From positions 3,129,205 to 3,193,204 of the forward strand of contig NZ_CP022316.1 of the NCBI RefSeq assembly GCF_002216795.1: DNA of 64,000 bases, written 5' to 3'. The notes beneath the pieces were generated by a model, which saw only the letters and a list, made by a program, of their open reading frames with translations, was not told where the DNA came from and searched no databases. The position numbers were made by a program, and so were the translations under genes. Positions 43,037 to 52,344 of this stretch are shown here, one piece after another (the first letter of the stretch is position 1; the number at the start of each line of letters is the position of its first letter). The stretch is from Brachybacterium avium (GTDB lineage: Bacteria; Actinomycetota; Actinomycetes; Actinomycetales; Dermabacteraceae).

Positions 43037-45697
43037 GTGGAGTTCCAGTTCACCACCCGTTCCCAGGAGGCCGTCACCGCCGCCGCGGAGAGAGCCGTCG
43101 AGCTCGGCAATCCTCAGATCAGCTCCCTCCACCTGCTGTGGGCGCTGGCCGGGCAGGCCGACGGCATCGGCCGGGCCTGCCTCGAAGCGGTCGGTGCAGC
43201 GCCGGATGAGGTGATCCGCCGCAGCGCCGAGGCCATCGAGGCGCTGCCCCGTGCCAGCGGCGGATCGTCCCCCACCTTCGTCGGCACCGGATTCGATGCC
43301 CTCGAGGCTGCCCGCCGGGAGGCGGATGCCGCCCACCGCAGCTACCTGTCCACCGAGCATCTGATGATCGGCATCGCGCTCGGCAAGGACCCGGCCGCCC
43401 GGCTGCTCGCAACGGCCGGGGCGACGCCGAGAGCCCTGCGCGATGCCGTCCAGGAACTGACCACAGGAGATGACCGCATGACCCAGATGGACTCCCAGAA
43501 CCCCGAGGGCTCCTTCCAGAGCCTCGAGAAGTTCGGCGTCGACCTCACCGAGCTGGCCCGCGAGGGGCGGCTCGACCCCGTGATCGGCCGAGACGGCGAG
43601 ATCCGCCGCGTGGTGCAGGTGCTCTCGCGCCGCACCAAGAACAACCCCGTGCTGATCGGAGAGCCAGGTGTCGGCAAGACCGCCGTGGTGGAGGGTCTGG
43701 CCCAGCGGATCGTCGCCGGCGACGTCCCGGACTCGCTGCGCGGCAAACGCCTGGTCTCGCTCGACCTCTCCTCGATGGTCGCGGGCTCGAAGTACCGCGG
43801 CGAGTTCGAGGAGCGGATGAAGGCCGTCCTCGACGAGATCCGCACCAGCGACGGCCAGATCATCACCTTCATCGACGAGCTGCACACCGTGGTCGGTGCC
43901 GGCGGCTCCGGGGACGGCTCGATGGACGCCGGCAACATGCTCAAGCCCATGCTCGCCCGCGGCGAGCTGCGGATGGTCGGCGCGACCACGCTGGACGAGT
44001 ACCGCGAGAACATCGAGAAGGATCCCGCGCTCGAGCGGCGCTTCCAGCAGGTGCTGGTGGGGGAGCCCAGCGTCGAGGACACGGTCACGATCCTGCGCGG
44101 TCTCAAGGACAAGTACGAAGCGCATCACAAGGTCACCATCACCGACGCCGCCCTGGTCGCGGCCGCGGCCTTGTCCTCGCGCTACATCTCCGGCCGCCAG
44201 CTGCCGGACAAGGCCATCGACCTGGTCGACGAGGCGGCGTCCCGGCAGCGCATGGAGCTGGACTCCTCGCCGGAGCAGCTGGACATCCTGCGCCGCCAGG
44301 TGGACCGGCTGAAGATGGAGGAGCTCGCGCTCGCCGGCAGCGAGGACCCGGGCAGCCTCGCCCAGCTGGAGTCCGTGCGCTCGCAGCTGGCCGATCGGAC
44401 CGAGCAGATGGACGAGCTCTCGGCCCGCTGGGAGCGGGAGAAGGCGGGGCTGAACCTCGTCGGCGACCTCAAGGCGCAGCTCGAGCAGCTCCGCATGCAG
44501 GCCGATCGTGCCCAGCGCGACGGTGATCTGACCGCCGCCTCCAAGATCCTGTACGGAGACATCCCGGCGCTCAAGGAACAGCTGCGCGACGCCGAGGAGC
44601 AGGAATCCGGTGAGCACAGCGAGCAGCAGCGGCCGATGGTCGCCGATCACGTCGGGCCCGATGACATCGCCGAGGTGGTCGAGGCGTGGACCGGGATCCC
44701 GTCGGGCCGGCTGCTGCAGGGCGAGACCGAGAAGCTCCTGCAGATGGAGGAGATCATCGGTCGGCGCCTGATCGGCCAGCAGCGAGCGGTCGCCGAGGTC
44801 TCGGATGCCGTGCGCAGGGCCCGGGCAGGGATCTCGGATCCCCACCGGCCCACCGGCTCCTTCCTGTTCCTCGGGCCCACGGGGGTGGGCAAGACCGAGC
44901 TGGCCAAGGCCCTGGCCGAGTTCCTCTTCGATGACGAGCGGGCGATGATCCGCATCGACATGTCGGAGTACGGCGAGAAGCACACCGTCTCCCGGCTGGT
45001 CGGCGCGCCCCCGGGATACGTCGGCTACGACCAGGGAGGGCAGCTCACCGAGGCCGTGCGGCGCAGACCGTACTCGGTGGTGCTGCTCGACGAGATCGAG
45101 AAGGCGCATCAGGACGTGTTCGACGTGCTGCTGCAGGTGCTCGACGACGGCCGGCTCACCGACGGGCAGGGACGGACCGTGGACTTCCGCTCCACGATCT
45201 TCATCCTCACCTCGAACCTCGGGGCCGTCGCGCTGCAGGACCAGACGCTCACCGAGAAGGAGAAGCATGATCGGGTGATGCAGGTGGTGCGGGCCTCCTT
45301 CAAGCCGGAGTTCCTCAACCGTCTGGACGACATCGTCATGTTCGATGCTCTGGAGCGGGAGGAGCTGAGCCGCATCGTCTCGCTCCAGATCCAGGAGGTG
45401 GCGGAGCGGCTGCACGATCGCCGCATCGAACTGGACGTCTCCGCGGACGCCACCCGCTGGCTCGCCGAGGAGGGCTTCGACCCGCTGTACGGGGCGCGTC
45501 CGCTCAAGCGCCTGGTGCAGAAGGAGATCGGCGACGGCCTCGCCCGGCTGATCCTGCGCGGCGAGGTGCAGGACGGCCAGCGGGTGCGGGTCCGGGCCGC
45601 GGCCGATGGACCGGGCCTGGTCCTCGAGGTGGACGGCTCCGAGCCCGGGGCACCCGCGCCCTCCGACCGGGAAGCGCCAGACGCTGCGCAGAGGTGA
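43037..45697 (+). CDS. clpB: ATP-dependent disaggregase ClpB (Hsp100)
   Basis: 886-residue Hsp100. A Clp-N repeat domain (to about residue 145) is followed by AAA1 with Walker A GEPGVGKT and Walker [12 protein letters not shown], the coiled-coil middle domain (about 390-530), and AAA2 with Walker A GPTGVGKT. It pulls proteins out of aggregates together with DnaK. The GTG at 43037 has AGGAGAGGAG upstream; more distal in-frame codons overlap the HAIR promoter. No ClpP-binding IGF/L loop was noticed, as expected for ClpB. It ends in a strong hairpin. Confidence 0.97.
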   Translation: MEFQFTTRSQEAVTAAAERAVELGNPQISSLHLLWALAGQADGIGRACLEAVGAAPDEVIRRSAEAIEALPRASGGSSPTFVGTGFDALEAARREADAAHRSYLSTEHLMIGIALGKDPAARLLATAGATPRALRDAVQELTTGDDRMTQMDSQNPEGSFQSLEKFGVDLTELAREGRLDPVIGRDGEIRRVVQVLSRRTKNNPVLIGEPGVGKTAVVEGLAQRIVAGDVPDSLRGKRLVSLDLSSMVAGSKYRGEFEERMKAVLDEIRTSDGQIITFIDELHTVVGAGGSGDGSMDAGNMLKPMLARGELRMVGATTLDEYRENIEKDPALERRFQQVLVGEPSVEDTVTILRGLKDKYEAHHKVTITDAALVAAAALSSRYISGRQLPDKAIDLVDEAASRQRMELDSSPEQLDILRRQVDRLKMEELALAGSEDPGSLAQLESVRSQLADRTEQMDELSARWEREKAGLNLVGDLKAQLEQLRMQADRAQRDGDLTAASKILYGDIPALKEQLRDAEEQESGEHSEQQRPMVADHVGPDDIAEVVEAWTGIPSGRLLQGETEKLLQMEEIIGRRLIGQQRAVAEVSDAVRRARAGISDPHRPTGSFLFLGPTGVGKTELAKALAEFLFDDERAMIRIDMSEYGEKHTVSRLVGAPPGYVGYDQGGQLTEAVRRRPYSVVLLDEIEKAHQDVFDVLLQVLDDGRLTDGQGRTVDFRSTIFILTSNLGAVALQDQTLTEKEKHDRVMQVVRASFKPEFLNRLDDIVMFDALEREELSRIVSLQIQEVAERLHDRRIELDVSADATRWLAEEGFDPLYGARPLKRLVQKEIGDGLARLILRGEVQDGQRVRVRAAADGPGLVLEVDGSEPGAPAPSDREAPDAAQR

Positions 45698-45704
45698 GGC
45701 GCCG

Positions 45705-45735
45705 CCGGCCGTGGAGATGCCATCTCCACGGCCGG
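45705..45735. terminator. bidirectional hairpin after clpB
   Basis: A perfect 14-bp stem (45705-45718 with 45722-45735) and a 3-base loop, between the convergent stops of clpB and the WXG-like gene. Confidence 0.8.
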
Positions 45736-45754
45736 TGTGCCGGGCCTGGGCATC

Positions 45755-46927
45755 TCACCCCTGGGGGTCCCAGGGTGCCGGCAGGTATCGCCGGCGCAGG
45801 TCGTAGTAGAACTCGGGGTCGGTCAGCTGTTCCTGGCCGCGCTCCCAGCCCAGTCCGACCTCCCGGACGGACTGCTCCGCCGTGCGCAGTGCCTCCGCGG
45901 AGTGAGCATTGAAGGGCTCCACCAGGTCTGCGCTGGTCCCGATCAGATCGGACGTGGTGTCCGCGGCGGCAGGGAGCGCGGAGACGGTCAGGAGGTCGGC
46001 GGAGACGCCCACCTGTCGAAATGCCCCTCGCTCGAAGGCGCGGAAGGCCCCGGCCGCGTCGCCGTCGCCGGCAGCGGTGAGGACCTCGTCGCTGGTCTGC
46101 GTCACATTGGCGACTCCGCGGTCGATGGCCGAGAACGTCTGGTCGAGCACCGAATGCTCTCCGAGAACTGCTCCCGAGACCTCGTGCGGCAGGCGGGCCA
46201 GCGACACCGCCGGGACGAACGCCCCGTACCCGTTGTCCTCGAGCTTCAGCTCGACCCGGTCGAAGCCGTCGCCGATGCTCTCGTGGACGCTCATCAGCGT
46301 CTGGGCGGTTCCCACTGCGGGAACCTCTCCCAGCGCGAGCTCGCGCCGGTCCTGCGCCGCGGCCAGGATCTCCGGATCCAGAGCGAAGTCCTCCCCCTCG
46401 GGCAGCGGCCGTGACGGAGGCGTGGCCCAGGGAGGGTCCTCGGCCATGATGGGGCCCGCGATGACGGGATCGAGCTCGTCGAAGCTCGGCAGATCCGGCA
46501 GGAGCTCGGTCGGGTCCTCGGCCATGAACGGGCCGGCGATCCTGGGCTGCAGGTCCTTCCAGCGCGAGCCCTGCAGGGAGGGTAGCCGGTCGAACTCGTC
46601 CTGGACCCACGGTGGGGTGGCACGCACCCCGAGGGGGTCCCCTCCGAGCCTCGTGACATCATCCGGCTGGGAGCAGAGATCCTGCTCCTGGGCCTCCTTC
46701 CCGAGCAGCTCTCCGAGCTTCCGCAGCTTCTCGACGAGGAGGATCACCGTCTCCGCCAGGTCTTCGGTGCATCGATGATGCTCCTCGGCATCAGGGCCGA
46801 TCCAGTCGGCGGCGCGTGCGCACAGGAGAGCCCGCTGGATCAGAGCCCGCAGCCGGACAGCGCGGGTGTCGAAGATGGTGGACAGCTCGGTCAGGTGCTC
46901 GGTCTCGCATCCCCAGAAAGTGTTCAT
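45755..46927 (-). CDS. WXG-like secreted-protein family member B, unknown function
   Basis: 390 residues, first part helical. WIGPDAEEHHRCTEDLAETV (about residues 38-57) parallels WTGPDAEEFRTRFDDAHHRC of the neighbour at 48210, a W-x-G turn between two helices as in WXG100/LXG proteins carried by type VII-like secretion. Two near-identical 13-residue units (ending IAGPFMAEDP and IAGPIMAEDP) lie at about 130-175. The C-terminal half shares an LGEHS-containing stretch with the decayed copy at 47411 and has no motif I recognise. ATG 46927 begins the family-like N-terminus; the open frame upstream is leuS-derived. A toxin or secreted effector is possible but not shown. Confidence 0.68.
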   Translation of the reverse strand: MNTFWGCETEHLTELSTIFDTRAVRLRALIQRALLCARAADWIGPDAEEHHRCTEDLAETVILLVEKLRKLGELLGKEAQEQDLCSQPDDVTRLGGDPLGVRATPPWVQDEFDRLPSLQGSRWKDLQPRIAGPFMAEDPTELLPDLPSFDELDPVIAGPIMAEDPPWATPPSRPLPEGEDFALDPEILAAAQDRRELALGEVPAVGTAQTLMSVHESIGDGFDRVELKLEDNGYGAFVPAVSLARLPHEVSGAVLGEHSVLDQTFSAIDRGVANVTQTSDEVLTAAGDGDAAGAFRAFERGAFRQVGVSADLLTVSALPAAADTTSDLIGTSADLVEPFNAHSAEALRTAEQSVREVGLGWERGQEQLTDPEFYYDLRRRYLPAPWDPQG

Positions 46928-47022
46928 GGCGCGACCGTAGACAGCCCGCCCTCCTCGCCGTTGTGCGGGAGCACCGAGTGTGGATGGCCCGGCGATGTGG
47001 AGGAAGCGTCTCCTCGAGGGAT

Positions 47023-47410
47023 CCCTGATGATCAGCTTCCGCACGGCCTGCTCCGCCAGCAGCTTCTTGACGCGCTCCTCGGCCATCACCGACGCCTCCG
47101 GATCGGCCTCGGAGATCTCCGGATCGACCTCGATGCGGTGACGGACCTTGCCCTTGACCTGGATCACGCGGATGACGCGCTCGGCCTTCAGCAGCTCCGG
47201 ATCAGCGACCGGATAGGCGACGCGGGAGATGCGCCCGGTGCGCCCTCGCCGCTGCAGGAAGCGCTGCGAGGCGACCACGGCCCGGGTCTCCCACGGCCGG
47301 CCCGTGCGGGTTGCGGGAGTAAGTGCAGGCGAACGCTTGGAGGCAGCCCTGGCTGAACCGTCGATGGAACGGCTCCTGGCTGGAGGACTCGCCGCGGTCG
47401 AGCAGCACCT
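47023..47410 (-). pseudogene. internally deleted duplicate of the leuS 3' end
   Basis: Three blocks match the intact leuS without gaps: 47023-47245 to 49184-49406 (about 18 mismatches by eye in 223, roughly 92% identity), 47248-47300 to 49691-49743, and 47312-47410 to 49940-50038. The missing parts of leuS are about 284 and 196 bp. Protein traces are SSQEPFH and [15 protein letters not shown]. There is no start and the frame changes, so it cannot make a synthetase. It runs directly into the decayed WXG-like copy upstream. Confidence 0.92.
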
Positions 47411-47918
47411 GGATGCCGTTGTGGAAGGTTCCGGAGGTCGAGTGCTCGCCGAGAACGAATCGGCCCAGTGCGCGGTTCAGGTCCATCGGCAGCAGCGGAG
47501 GGCTTGTGATCTCGAGATCCTGGACATCGGCGAAGATGTGGCTGGCGAGGCCGAGAGCATCGGCGGTGTCGAAGGCATTCCCCGCAGCCGGCGCTTCCCG
47601 AAGCCCGGGCAGGGCCGCGACGCTGTGCGCGGCGCTCGTTGGATCATTGTGCAGCTCGGGTGTTCCCGGCGGCGCTGAGCGGTCAGCGCCCGTGGGGCCG
47701 CGGGCGGCAGCCCACGGCCAATAGCGGGGACGGGGGAGTCGGCAGTACTCGCGGCACCTTGGGCATCGGTCCGGGCACCCAGCGCGTCGCCGAGGGCTGT
47801 CCGAGTGCTCGTGATGGTCTCCCCCGCCGCGCGGTGCGTTGGGCTCGGTCGCGGCATCGTGTACCTGCTGCGTGCAGCCGTGCAGGGCATCGGGTCCGGC
47901 GCTGAGGAATCCAGTCAT
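47411..47918 (-). pseudogene. decayed WXG-like family copy C
   Basis: Starts at ATG 47918 with MTGFLSAGPDALHGCTQQV, resembling the N-terminus of copy A (TFLGADTDQLRSTARS). It then shifts frame, continuing as AAGETITSTRTALGDALGAR in a second frame, and returns with NRALGRFVLGEHSTSGTFHN, which matches the ALGEHS region of copy B. It then joins the leuS fragment at LLDRG, where leuS has LFDRG, a likely microhomology junction. GGAGG lies upstream of the ATG. At least two frameshifts make it non-functional. Confidence 0.6.
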
Positions 47919-48209
47919 GCGGTATCCGTCAGATCCTCCGCAGCGGGTGTGCGCCCGCGGCGCGGACGGTGGACCCGCTTGTGATGGGAAAGAGACGCGA
48001 CCGGTGCATCCCACGGGGACTCTTCGCCGATGGACGGACCGCGCTGCAGGTCATCCTCTTGATCGCGGGTCCCGCCGCCGTAGGCGGCTTCTGGTCGGAC
48101 TCGAACGCGTCGCAGAACCTCGGCCTTCACTCCAGCAGGCCCTCGGCGGGTCGCTGATCGGCAACGCCGTGCTGAACCTCGTGGCGCGGCCTCTGCACCG
48201 CGCCGTGCA
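47919..48209. other. gap between WXG-like copies, no confident gene
   Basis: About 290 bp. On the plus strand a short frame (47969-48157) holds one hydrophobic stretch, TALQVILLIAGPAAVGGFW, and a second frame continues with QQALGGSLIGNAVLNLV; together they look like a broken small membrane protein, possibly an immunity-type partner, but the evidence is weak. Confidence 0.3.
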
Positions 48210-49064
48210 TCAGCGGAAGGTGTTCCAGGCACCGGTCAGGGTATTGGCCACTCCGAACACCGGGTTCGCCGTCAGGAGGAGGTAGGCACCGACTCCGGCC
48301 GAGGAACGGATGACGTTGGCGCCGGTGCTGCCCTTCTCGAAGCCGAGACTCGCTGAGAGGACCATTGCGGTCATCTCGCCCTGCTGCACCGCGAATCCGT
48401 TCGACTCGATCTTCCCACCCCAGTCCATGAGCGACGCGCCCTCGGGCATGAAAGCGGGACTCACACCGTCGATGACGCCCCCGATGCTGCCGATGCCAGG
48501 GACGAAACTCAGCGCGATGCTTCCGATATCTCCGATCGCCGATCCCGTGTCCCCGTCGCGGACGTGCCCGATCAAGTCTGCGACCTCGGGAAGAGCGCCG
48601 ATGACCGGCATCGTCTTCATGATCCTGCGGGCCCATGGGGAATCTTTCAGGAAATCACCGATCTTGCCGATGCCCTGGCCGCGGTACTCGTCCAGGATCG
48701 TGTCGATCCAGCTCGGGGTGCCGGGGCGATCAGCTCCCGATCCGGAGTCGCTGCCCGCTGACGGGCCGCGGTCGGGGGAGCCGCCGGCTCCGCTCCTCGC
48801 GTCCAAATCGGAGGTCTCGTCCTGCTCCTCGGCCTCTCGCTCCAGCCGAGCACCGCGCTCCGAGAGCGTCTGCGCGGTCTCGGAACAGCGGTGGTGTGCA
48901 TCGTCGAAGCGGGTACGGAACTCCTCAGCGTCGGGCCCCGTCCACTCGACTCCGCGCACTAGGGGCCCGAGCGTCGTCAGCGTCTCCTCGAGGCGCTGCG
49001 CGCCGTCGGCGACGGACCGGGCCGTGCTGCGGAGCTGGTCGGTGTCGGCGCCGAGGAAGGTCAT
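48210..49064 (-). CDS. WXG-like secreted-protein family member A, unknown function
   Basis: 284 residues. Residues 1-85 form two predicted helices around VEWTGPDAEEFRTRF, the W-x-G hairpin of WXG100/LXG proteins. An acidic, Gly/Ser-rich linker (about 85-120) leads to a C-terminal domain with hydrophobic Gly-rich stretches (MPVIGALPEVADLIG, SIALSFVPGIGSIGGVIDGV, SSAGVGAYLLLTANPVFGV), like pore-forming or membrane-active toxins. ATG 49064 has TACCGT 7 nt upstream and no ribosome-binding site, so the mRNA is probably leaderless. It sits 90 bp after the leuS stop. No T7SS core gene (EccC) is in the window. Confidence 0.7.
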   Translation of the reverse strand: MTFLGADTDQLRSTARSVADGAQRLEETLTTLGPLVRGVEWTGPDAEEFRTRFDDAHHRCSETAQTLSERGARLEREAEEQDETSDLDARSGAGGSPDRGPSAGSDSGSGADRPGTPSWIDTILDEYRGQGIGKIGDFLKDSPWARRIMKTMPVIGALPEVADLIGHVRDGDTGSAIGDIGSIALSFVPGIGSIGGVIDGVSPAFMPEGASLMDWGGKIESNGFAVQQGEMTAMVLSASLGFEKGSTGANVIRSSAGVGAYLLLTANPVFGVANTLTGAWNTFR

Positions 49065-49071
49065 GCCGGCC

Positions 49072-49077
49072 ACGGTA
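49072..49077 (-). promoter_or_regulatory. -10 hexamer for leaderless WXG-like gene A
   Basis: TACCGT on the minus strand, 7 nt from the ATG at 49064. Confidence 0.5.
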
Positions 49078-49154
49078 GAAGACCCCACTGCGGACCGCGA
49101 TGGGGAGAAGTCCCCATCGCTGGAGCGGGGGCCGGAGCACCACCCCGCTCACGG

Positions 49155-52115
49155 TCACACCACGATGTTGACGATCTTCGGGGCCCTGATGATCAGCTTC
49201 CGGATGGTCTGCCCCGCCAGCAGTTCCTGGACGCGCTCCTCGGCCATCACCGCGGCCTCCAGATCGGCTTCGGAGATCTCCGGGTCGACCTCGATGCGGT
49301 GGCGGACCTTGCCCTTGACCTGGATCACGCAGGTGACGCGCTCGGCCTTCAGCAGCTCCGGATCAGCGACCGGGTAGGCGACGCGGGAGATGCTCCCGGT
49401 GTGCCCCAGCCGCGTCCACAGCTCCTCGGCCAGGTGGGGCGCGAACGGCGCGACCATCAGCACCAGCGGCTCGACCGTCTCCCGGGGCGTGGATCCGGTC
49501 GAGGTCAGCTGCTTGGTCAGCTGGTTCACCAGCTCGATGAGCTTCGCGATCGCGGTGTTGAAGTGCATCCGCTCCATATCGCGGGCTACCCCGTCGATGG
49601 CGCGGTGGGTCGCCTGGTTCGTGGCGAGATCAGCCGGCTGCTCGGAGACGGTCAGGCGACCGGTCTCCTCATCGACCACCAGGCGCCACAGCCGCTGCAG
49701 GAAGCGCTGGGATCCGACCACGGCCCGGGTCTCCCACGGCCGGGACAGATCCAGCGGGCCCATCGACATCTCGTACACGCGCAGCGTGTCTGCGCCGTAC
49801 TCCTCGTACATGTCGTCCGGGGCGACCGCGTTCTTCAGCGATTTGCCCATCTTCCCGTACTCCTGGGAGACGCTGTGGCCCTGGTAGGTGAAGGTGCCGT
49901 CGGGCTCGGCCACGACCTCTTCTGCCGGGACGTGCACGCCGCGGGAGTCGGTGTAGGCGAAGGCCTGGATATAGCCCTGGTTGAACAGTCGGTGGAAGGG
50001 CTCCTGGCTGGAGACGTCCCCGCGGTCGAAGAGCACCTTGTGCCAGAACCGGGCGTACAGCAGGTGCAGCACCGCGTGCTCCACGCCGCCGACGTACAGG
50101 TCCACCCCGCCCACGCCGCCGTCCTCACGGGTGCCCAGCCAGTACCGCTCGTTCTCGGGACGCACGAGGACCTCGTCCTCGGTGGGATCGATGTAGCGCA
50201 GGTGGTACCAGGAGGAGCCGGCCCACTGCGGCATCGTGTTCGTCTCCCTCAGGTAGCGCTTGGGTCCCTCGCCCAGGTCCAGCTCGACCTCCGCCCACTC
50301 TGCGGCCCGGGAGAGCGGTGTCTGCGGCTCCGTGTCCGCATCCGTCGGATCGAAGGTCCTGGGGGAGAAGTCCGCGACCTCGGGCAGGTCCACGGGCAGC
50401 ATCGACTGCGGCAGCGGGATCGGCACCTCGGGCGCGGCCGGGTCGTAGACGATCGGGAAGGGCTCTCCCCAGTAGCGCTGGCGGGAGAACAACCAGTCGC
50501 GCAGACGGAACGTGGTACGAGCGCGGCCGAAGCCCTTCTGCTCGGCATAGGCGGTGGCGCGCTGCTTCGCCTCGTCCTTGTCCAGACCGTTCAGATCCAG
50601 ATCCGCGCAGGCGGAGTTGATCTTCTCGCCCTCGCCGGTCCAGGCGCCGCCCTCGAAGTCCGCCGGTGGCCGCACCGTGCGGATCACCGGCAGGTCGAAG
50701 CGTGCAGCGAACTCGAAGTCGCGCTCGTCCTCGGCAGGCACGGCCATGATCGCACCGGTGCCGTACCCGGTCAGCACATAGTCCGCGGTGAACACCGGCA
50801 GCTCGCGGCCGTCCATGGGGTTCTTCGCGAACAGGCCGGTGAACACCCCGGTCTTCTCGCGGTCGTCCGCCGTGCGCTCGTCCTCATCCAGCGAGGCAGC
50901 CCGGGCCTGGTAGGCCGCGACAGCGGCACGCGGGCCCTCCGCGCCACCGGTCCAGGCGTCCTTCGTGCCGGCCGGCCACCGGGCGGGCAGTGCCGCGGGC
51001 TCGGTCAGCAACGCATGCTCGGGGGAGAGTACGCAGAAGGTCGCCCCGAACAGGGTGTCGGCACGAGTGGTGAACACGTCGAACCTTGCGTCGGTGCGGC
51101 CTTCCAGCCCGGAGGCGGGGAAGGTCACCTGCGCGCCATGGCTGCGACCGATCCAGTTCCGCTGCATCGCCCGGATCGACTCCGGCCAGTCCACCCGGTC
51201 CAGGTCGTCGATCAGCCGATCCGCGTAGGTGGTGATGCGCATGTTCCACTGCCGCAGGCGGCGGGTGAAGACGGGGAAGTTCCCGCGCTCGGACCGGCCC
51301 TCGGCGGTGACCTCCTCGTTGGCCAGCACGGTGCCCAGGCCCGGGCACCAGTTCACCGGGGTCTCGGAGATGTAGGTCAGGCGGAAGCAATCGGCCAGCT
51401 GCGCGATCTCCTCTGTGGAGGCTGTGCGCACGTCGGCGGGGCTGCGGCCGGCCCAGTCCGCGGGCAGCTCGATGCCCTGGCGATCGGCGAGGGCGAACGG
51501 GTCGACCGTGCCTGCCCGCAGCTCCTCGCACAGCTCCGCGATCGGGCGCGCCCGGCCCGTGATGCCGTCGACGTTCGGGGCCTCGGGGTCGTACCAGGAG
51601 TCGAAGATGCGCAGGAAGATCCACTGCGTCCACTTCACGAACTCCGGATCCGTGGTCGACAGCGTCCGTCGCGGATCATGGGACAGACCCAGCCGATGCA
51701 GCTGACGGCGCATGTTCGCGATGTTCGACTCGGTGGTCTGGCGGGGATGGGTGCCGGTCTGGACCGCGTACTGCTCCGCCGGCAGGCCGAAGGCGTCGTA
51801 GCCCATCGTGTACAGGACGTTCTTCCCCTTCATGCGCTGGTGACGGGCGACCACGTCGGTCGCGATATATCCCAGCGGATGACCCACATGCAGCCCTGCC
51901 CCGGAGGGGTAGGGGAACATGTCCATGATGTACATCTTCTCGGCGGCTTCGTCGCCCGAGGTGGCTGCGGCCTCCTCGATCGACTCGGCCGAGCCGCGCA
52001 GCTCGCCGACGGGGTTGTCGGCGTAGAAGGTGCCGTCCTCGTCCCAGCGCTGCTGCCAGCGGCGCTCGATCTCGTCCGCCACGTCGGCGGTGTAGCGGTG
52101 CGGGGCCTCGCTCAT
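49155..52115 (-). CDS. leuS: leucyl-tRNA synthetase
   Basis: 986-residue class Ia synthetase. HIGH-type motif is in [17 protein letters not shown], the CP1 editing domain holds [14 protein letters not shown] and [15 protein letters not shown], and KMSKS-type reads [12 protein letters not shown]. The C-terminal part has [15 protein letters not shown] and ends KIVNIVV. It charges tRNA-Leu and edits mis-charged Ile/norvaline. ATG 52115 has TCGGAGG upstream. It is preceded by a 190-nt leader with a Leu-codon leader peptide and a terminator, and its 3' end has been duplicated at 47023. Confidence 0.97.
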   Translation of the reverse strand: MSEAPHRYTADVADEIERRWQQRWDEDGTFYADNPVGELRGSAESIEEAAATSGDEAAEKMYIMDMFPYPSGAGLHVGHPLGYIATDVVARHQRMKGKNVLYTMGYDAFGLPAEQYAVQTGTHPRQTTESNIANMRRQLHRLGLSHDPRRTLSTTDPEFVKWTQWIFLRIFDSWYDPEAPNVDGITGRARPIAELCEELRAGTVDPFALADRQGIELPADWAGRSPADVRTASTEEIAQLADCFRLTYISETPVNWCPGLGTVLANEEVTAEGRSERGNFPVFTRRLRQWNMRITTYADRLIDDLDRVDWPESIRAMQRNWIGRSHGAQVTFPASGLEGRTDARFDVFTTRADTLFGATFCVLSPEHALLTEPAALPARWPAGTKDAWTGGAEGPRAAVAAYQARAASLDEDERTADDREKTGVFTGLFAKNPMDGRELPVFTADYVLTGYGTGAIMAVPAEDERDFEFAARFDLPVIRTVRPPADFEGGAWTGEGEKINSACADLDLNGLDKDEAKQRATAYAEQKGFGRARTTFRLRDWLFSRQRYWGEPFPIVYDPAAPEVPIPLPQSMLPVDLPEVADFSPRTFDPTDADTEPQTPLSRAAEWAEVELDLGEGPKRYLRETNTMPQWAGSSWYHLRYIDPTEDEVLVRPENERYWLGTREDGGVGGVDLYVGGVEHAVLHLLYARFWHKVLFDRGDVSSQEPFHRLFNQGYIQAFAYTDSRGVHVPAEEVVAEPDGTFTYQGHSVSQEYGKMGKSLKNAVAPDDMYEEYGADTLRVYEMSMGPLDLSRPWETRAVVGSQRFLQRLWRLVVDEETGRLTVSEQPADLATNQATHRAIDGVARDMERMHFNTAIAKLIELVNQLTKQLTSTGSTPRETVEPLVLMVAPFAPHLAEELWTRLGHTGSISRVAYPVADPELLKAERVTCVIQVKGKVRHRIEVDPEISEADLEAAVMAEERVQELLAGQTIRKLIIRAPKIVNIVV

Positions 52116-52174
52116 GGGTGGATCGTCCTCCGAAGGATCAGTGCGGCAGATGCCGCCAGGCGTCTCGTGACATG

Positions 52175-52198
52175 AAAAAACCCTCGCGCAGGCGAGGG
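52175..52198 (-). terminator. intrinsic terminator in the leuS leader (attenuator)
   Basis: On the minus strand CCCTCGC, a 4-base loop and GCGAGGG, directly followed by six T residues. It lies 60-80 nt before leuS and after a Leu-rich leader peptide. Confidence 0.88.
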
Positions 52199-52227
52199 GA
52201 GCCGCGTCGGTGCCTCACGTGCGCACC

Positions 52228-52243
52228 GGCGCGCTCTCAGGAG
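52228..52243 (-). promoter_or_regulatory. leader hairpin around the leader-peptide stop
   Basis: GCGCTC-CTGA-GAGCGC, a 6-bp stem with the TGA stop of the leader peptide in the loop. In attenuators such a stem competes with the terminator arm, but the exact antiterminator was not modelled. Confidence 0.45.
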
Positions 52244-52302
52244 CGCGGGGTGGGCGCGGGCCTTGTCCGACGCGGCGGCATAAGCAGCAGCCGTCGAGTC
52301 AC
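52237..52302 (-). CDS. leuS leader peptide (Leu-Leu-Leu)
   Basis: GTG 52302 starts a 21-codon peptide, MTRRLLLMPPRRTRPAPTPRS, with three consecutive Leu codons (CTG CTG CTT) at positions 5-7. A TACGAT hexamer (52309-52314) ends 6 nt before the GTG, so translation can start at the transcript end. Low charged tRNA-Leu would stall ribosomes on the Leu codons and favour read-through of the downstream terminator. The architecture is that of amino-acid attenuation; expression is not shown. Confidence 0.72.
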   Translation of the reverse strand: MTRRLLLMPPRRTRPAPTPRS

Positions 52303-52308
52303 CCGGTC

Positions 52309-52314
52309 ATCGTA
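52309..52314 (-). promoter_or_regulatory. -10 hexamer for the leuS leader transcript
   Basis: TACGAT on the minus strand, 6 nt from the leader-peptide GTG. Confidence 0.55.
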
Positions 52315-52344
52315 CCGCGCCCGGGCCGGTGCCCCGGTGCGCTC

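Noticed and set aside
47202-48014. A single 270-codon protein covering the decayed WXG-like copy and leuS fragment
   Set aside because: Its parts come from different frames of two recognised sources, so the frame is a chance fusion of pseudogene pieces.
49299-52175. A 958-codon open frame antisense to leuS
   Set aside because: A by-product of GC-rich third positions in leuS; no motif or start signal.
52116-52320. T-box riboswitch before leuS
   Set aside because: No T-box core sequence was seen; the Leu-codon peptide and terminator explain the leader.
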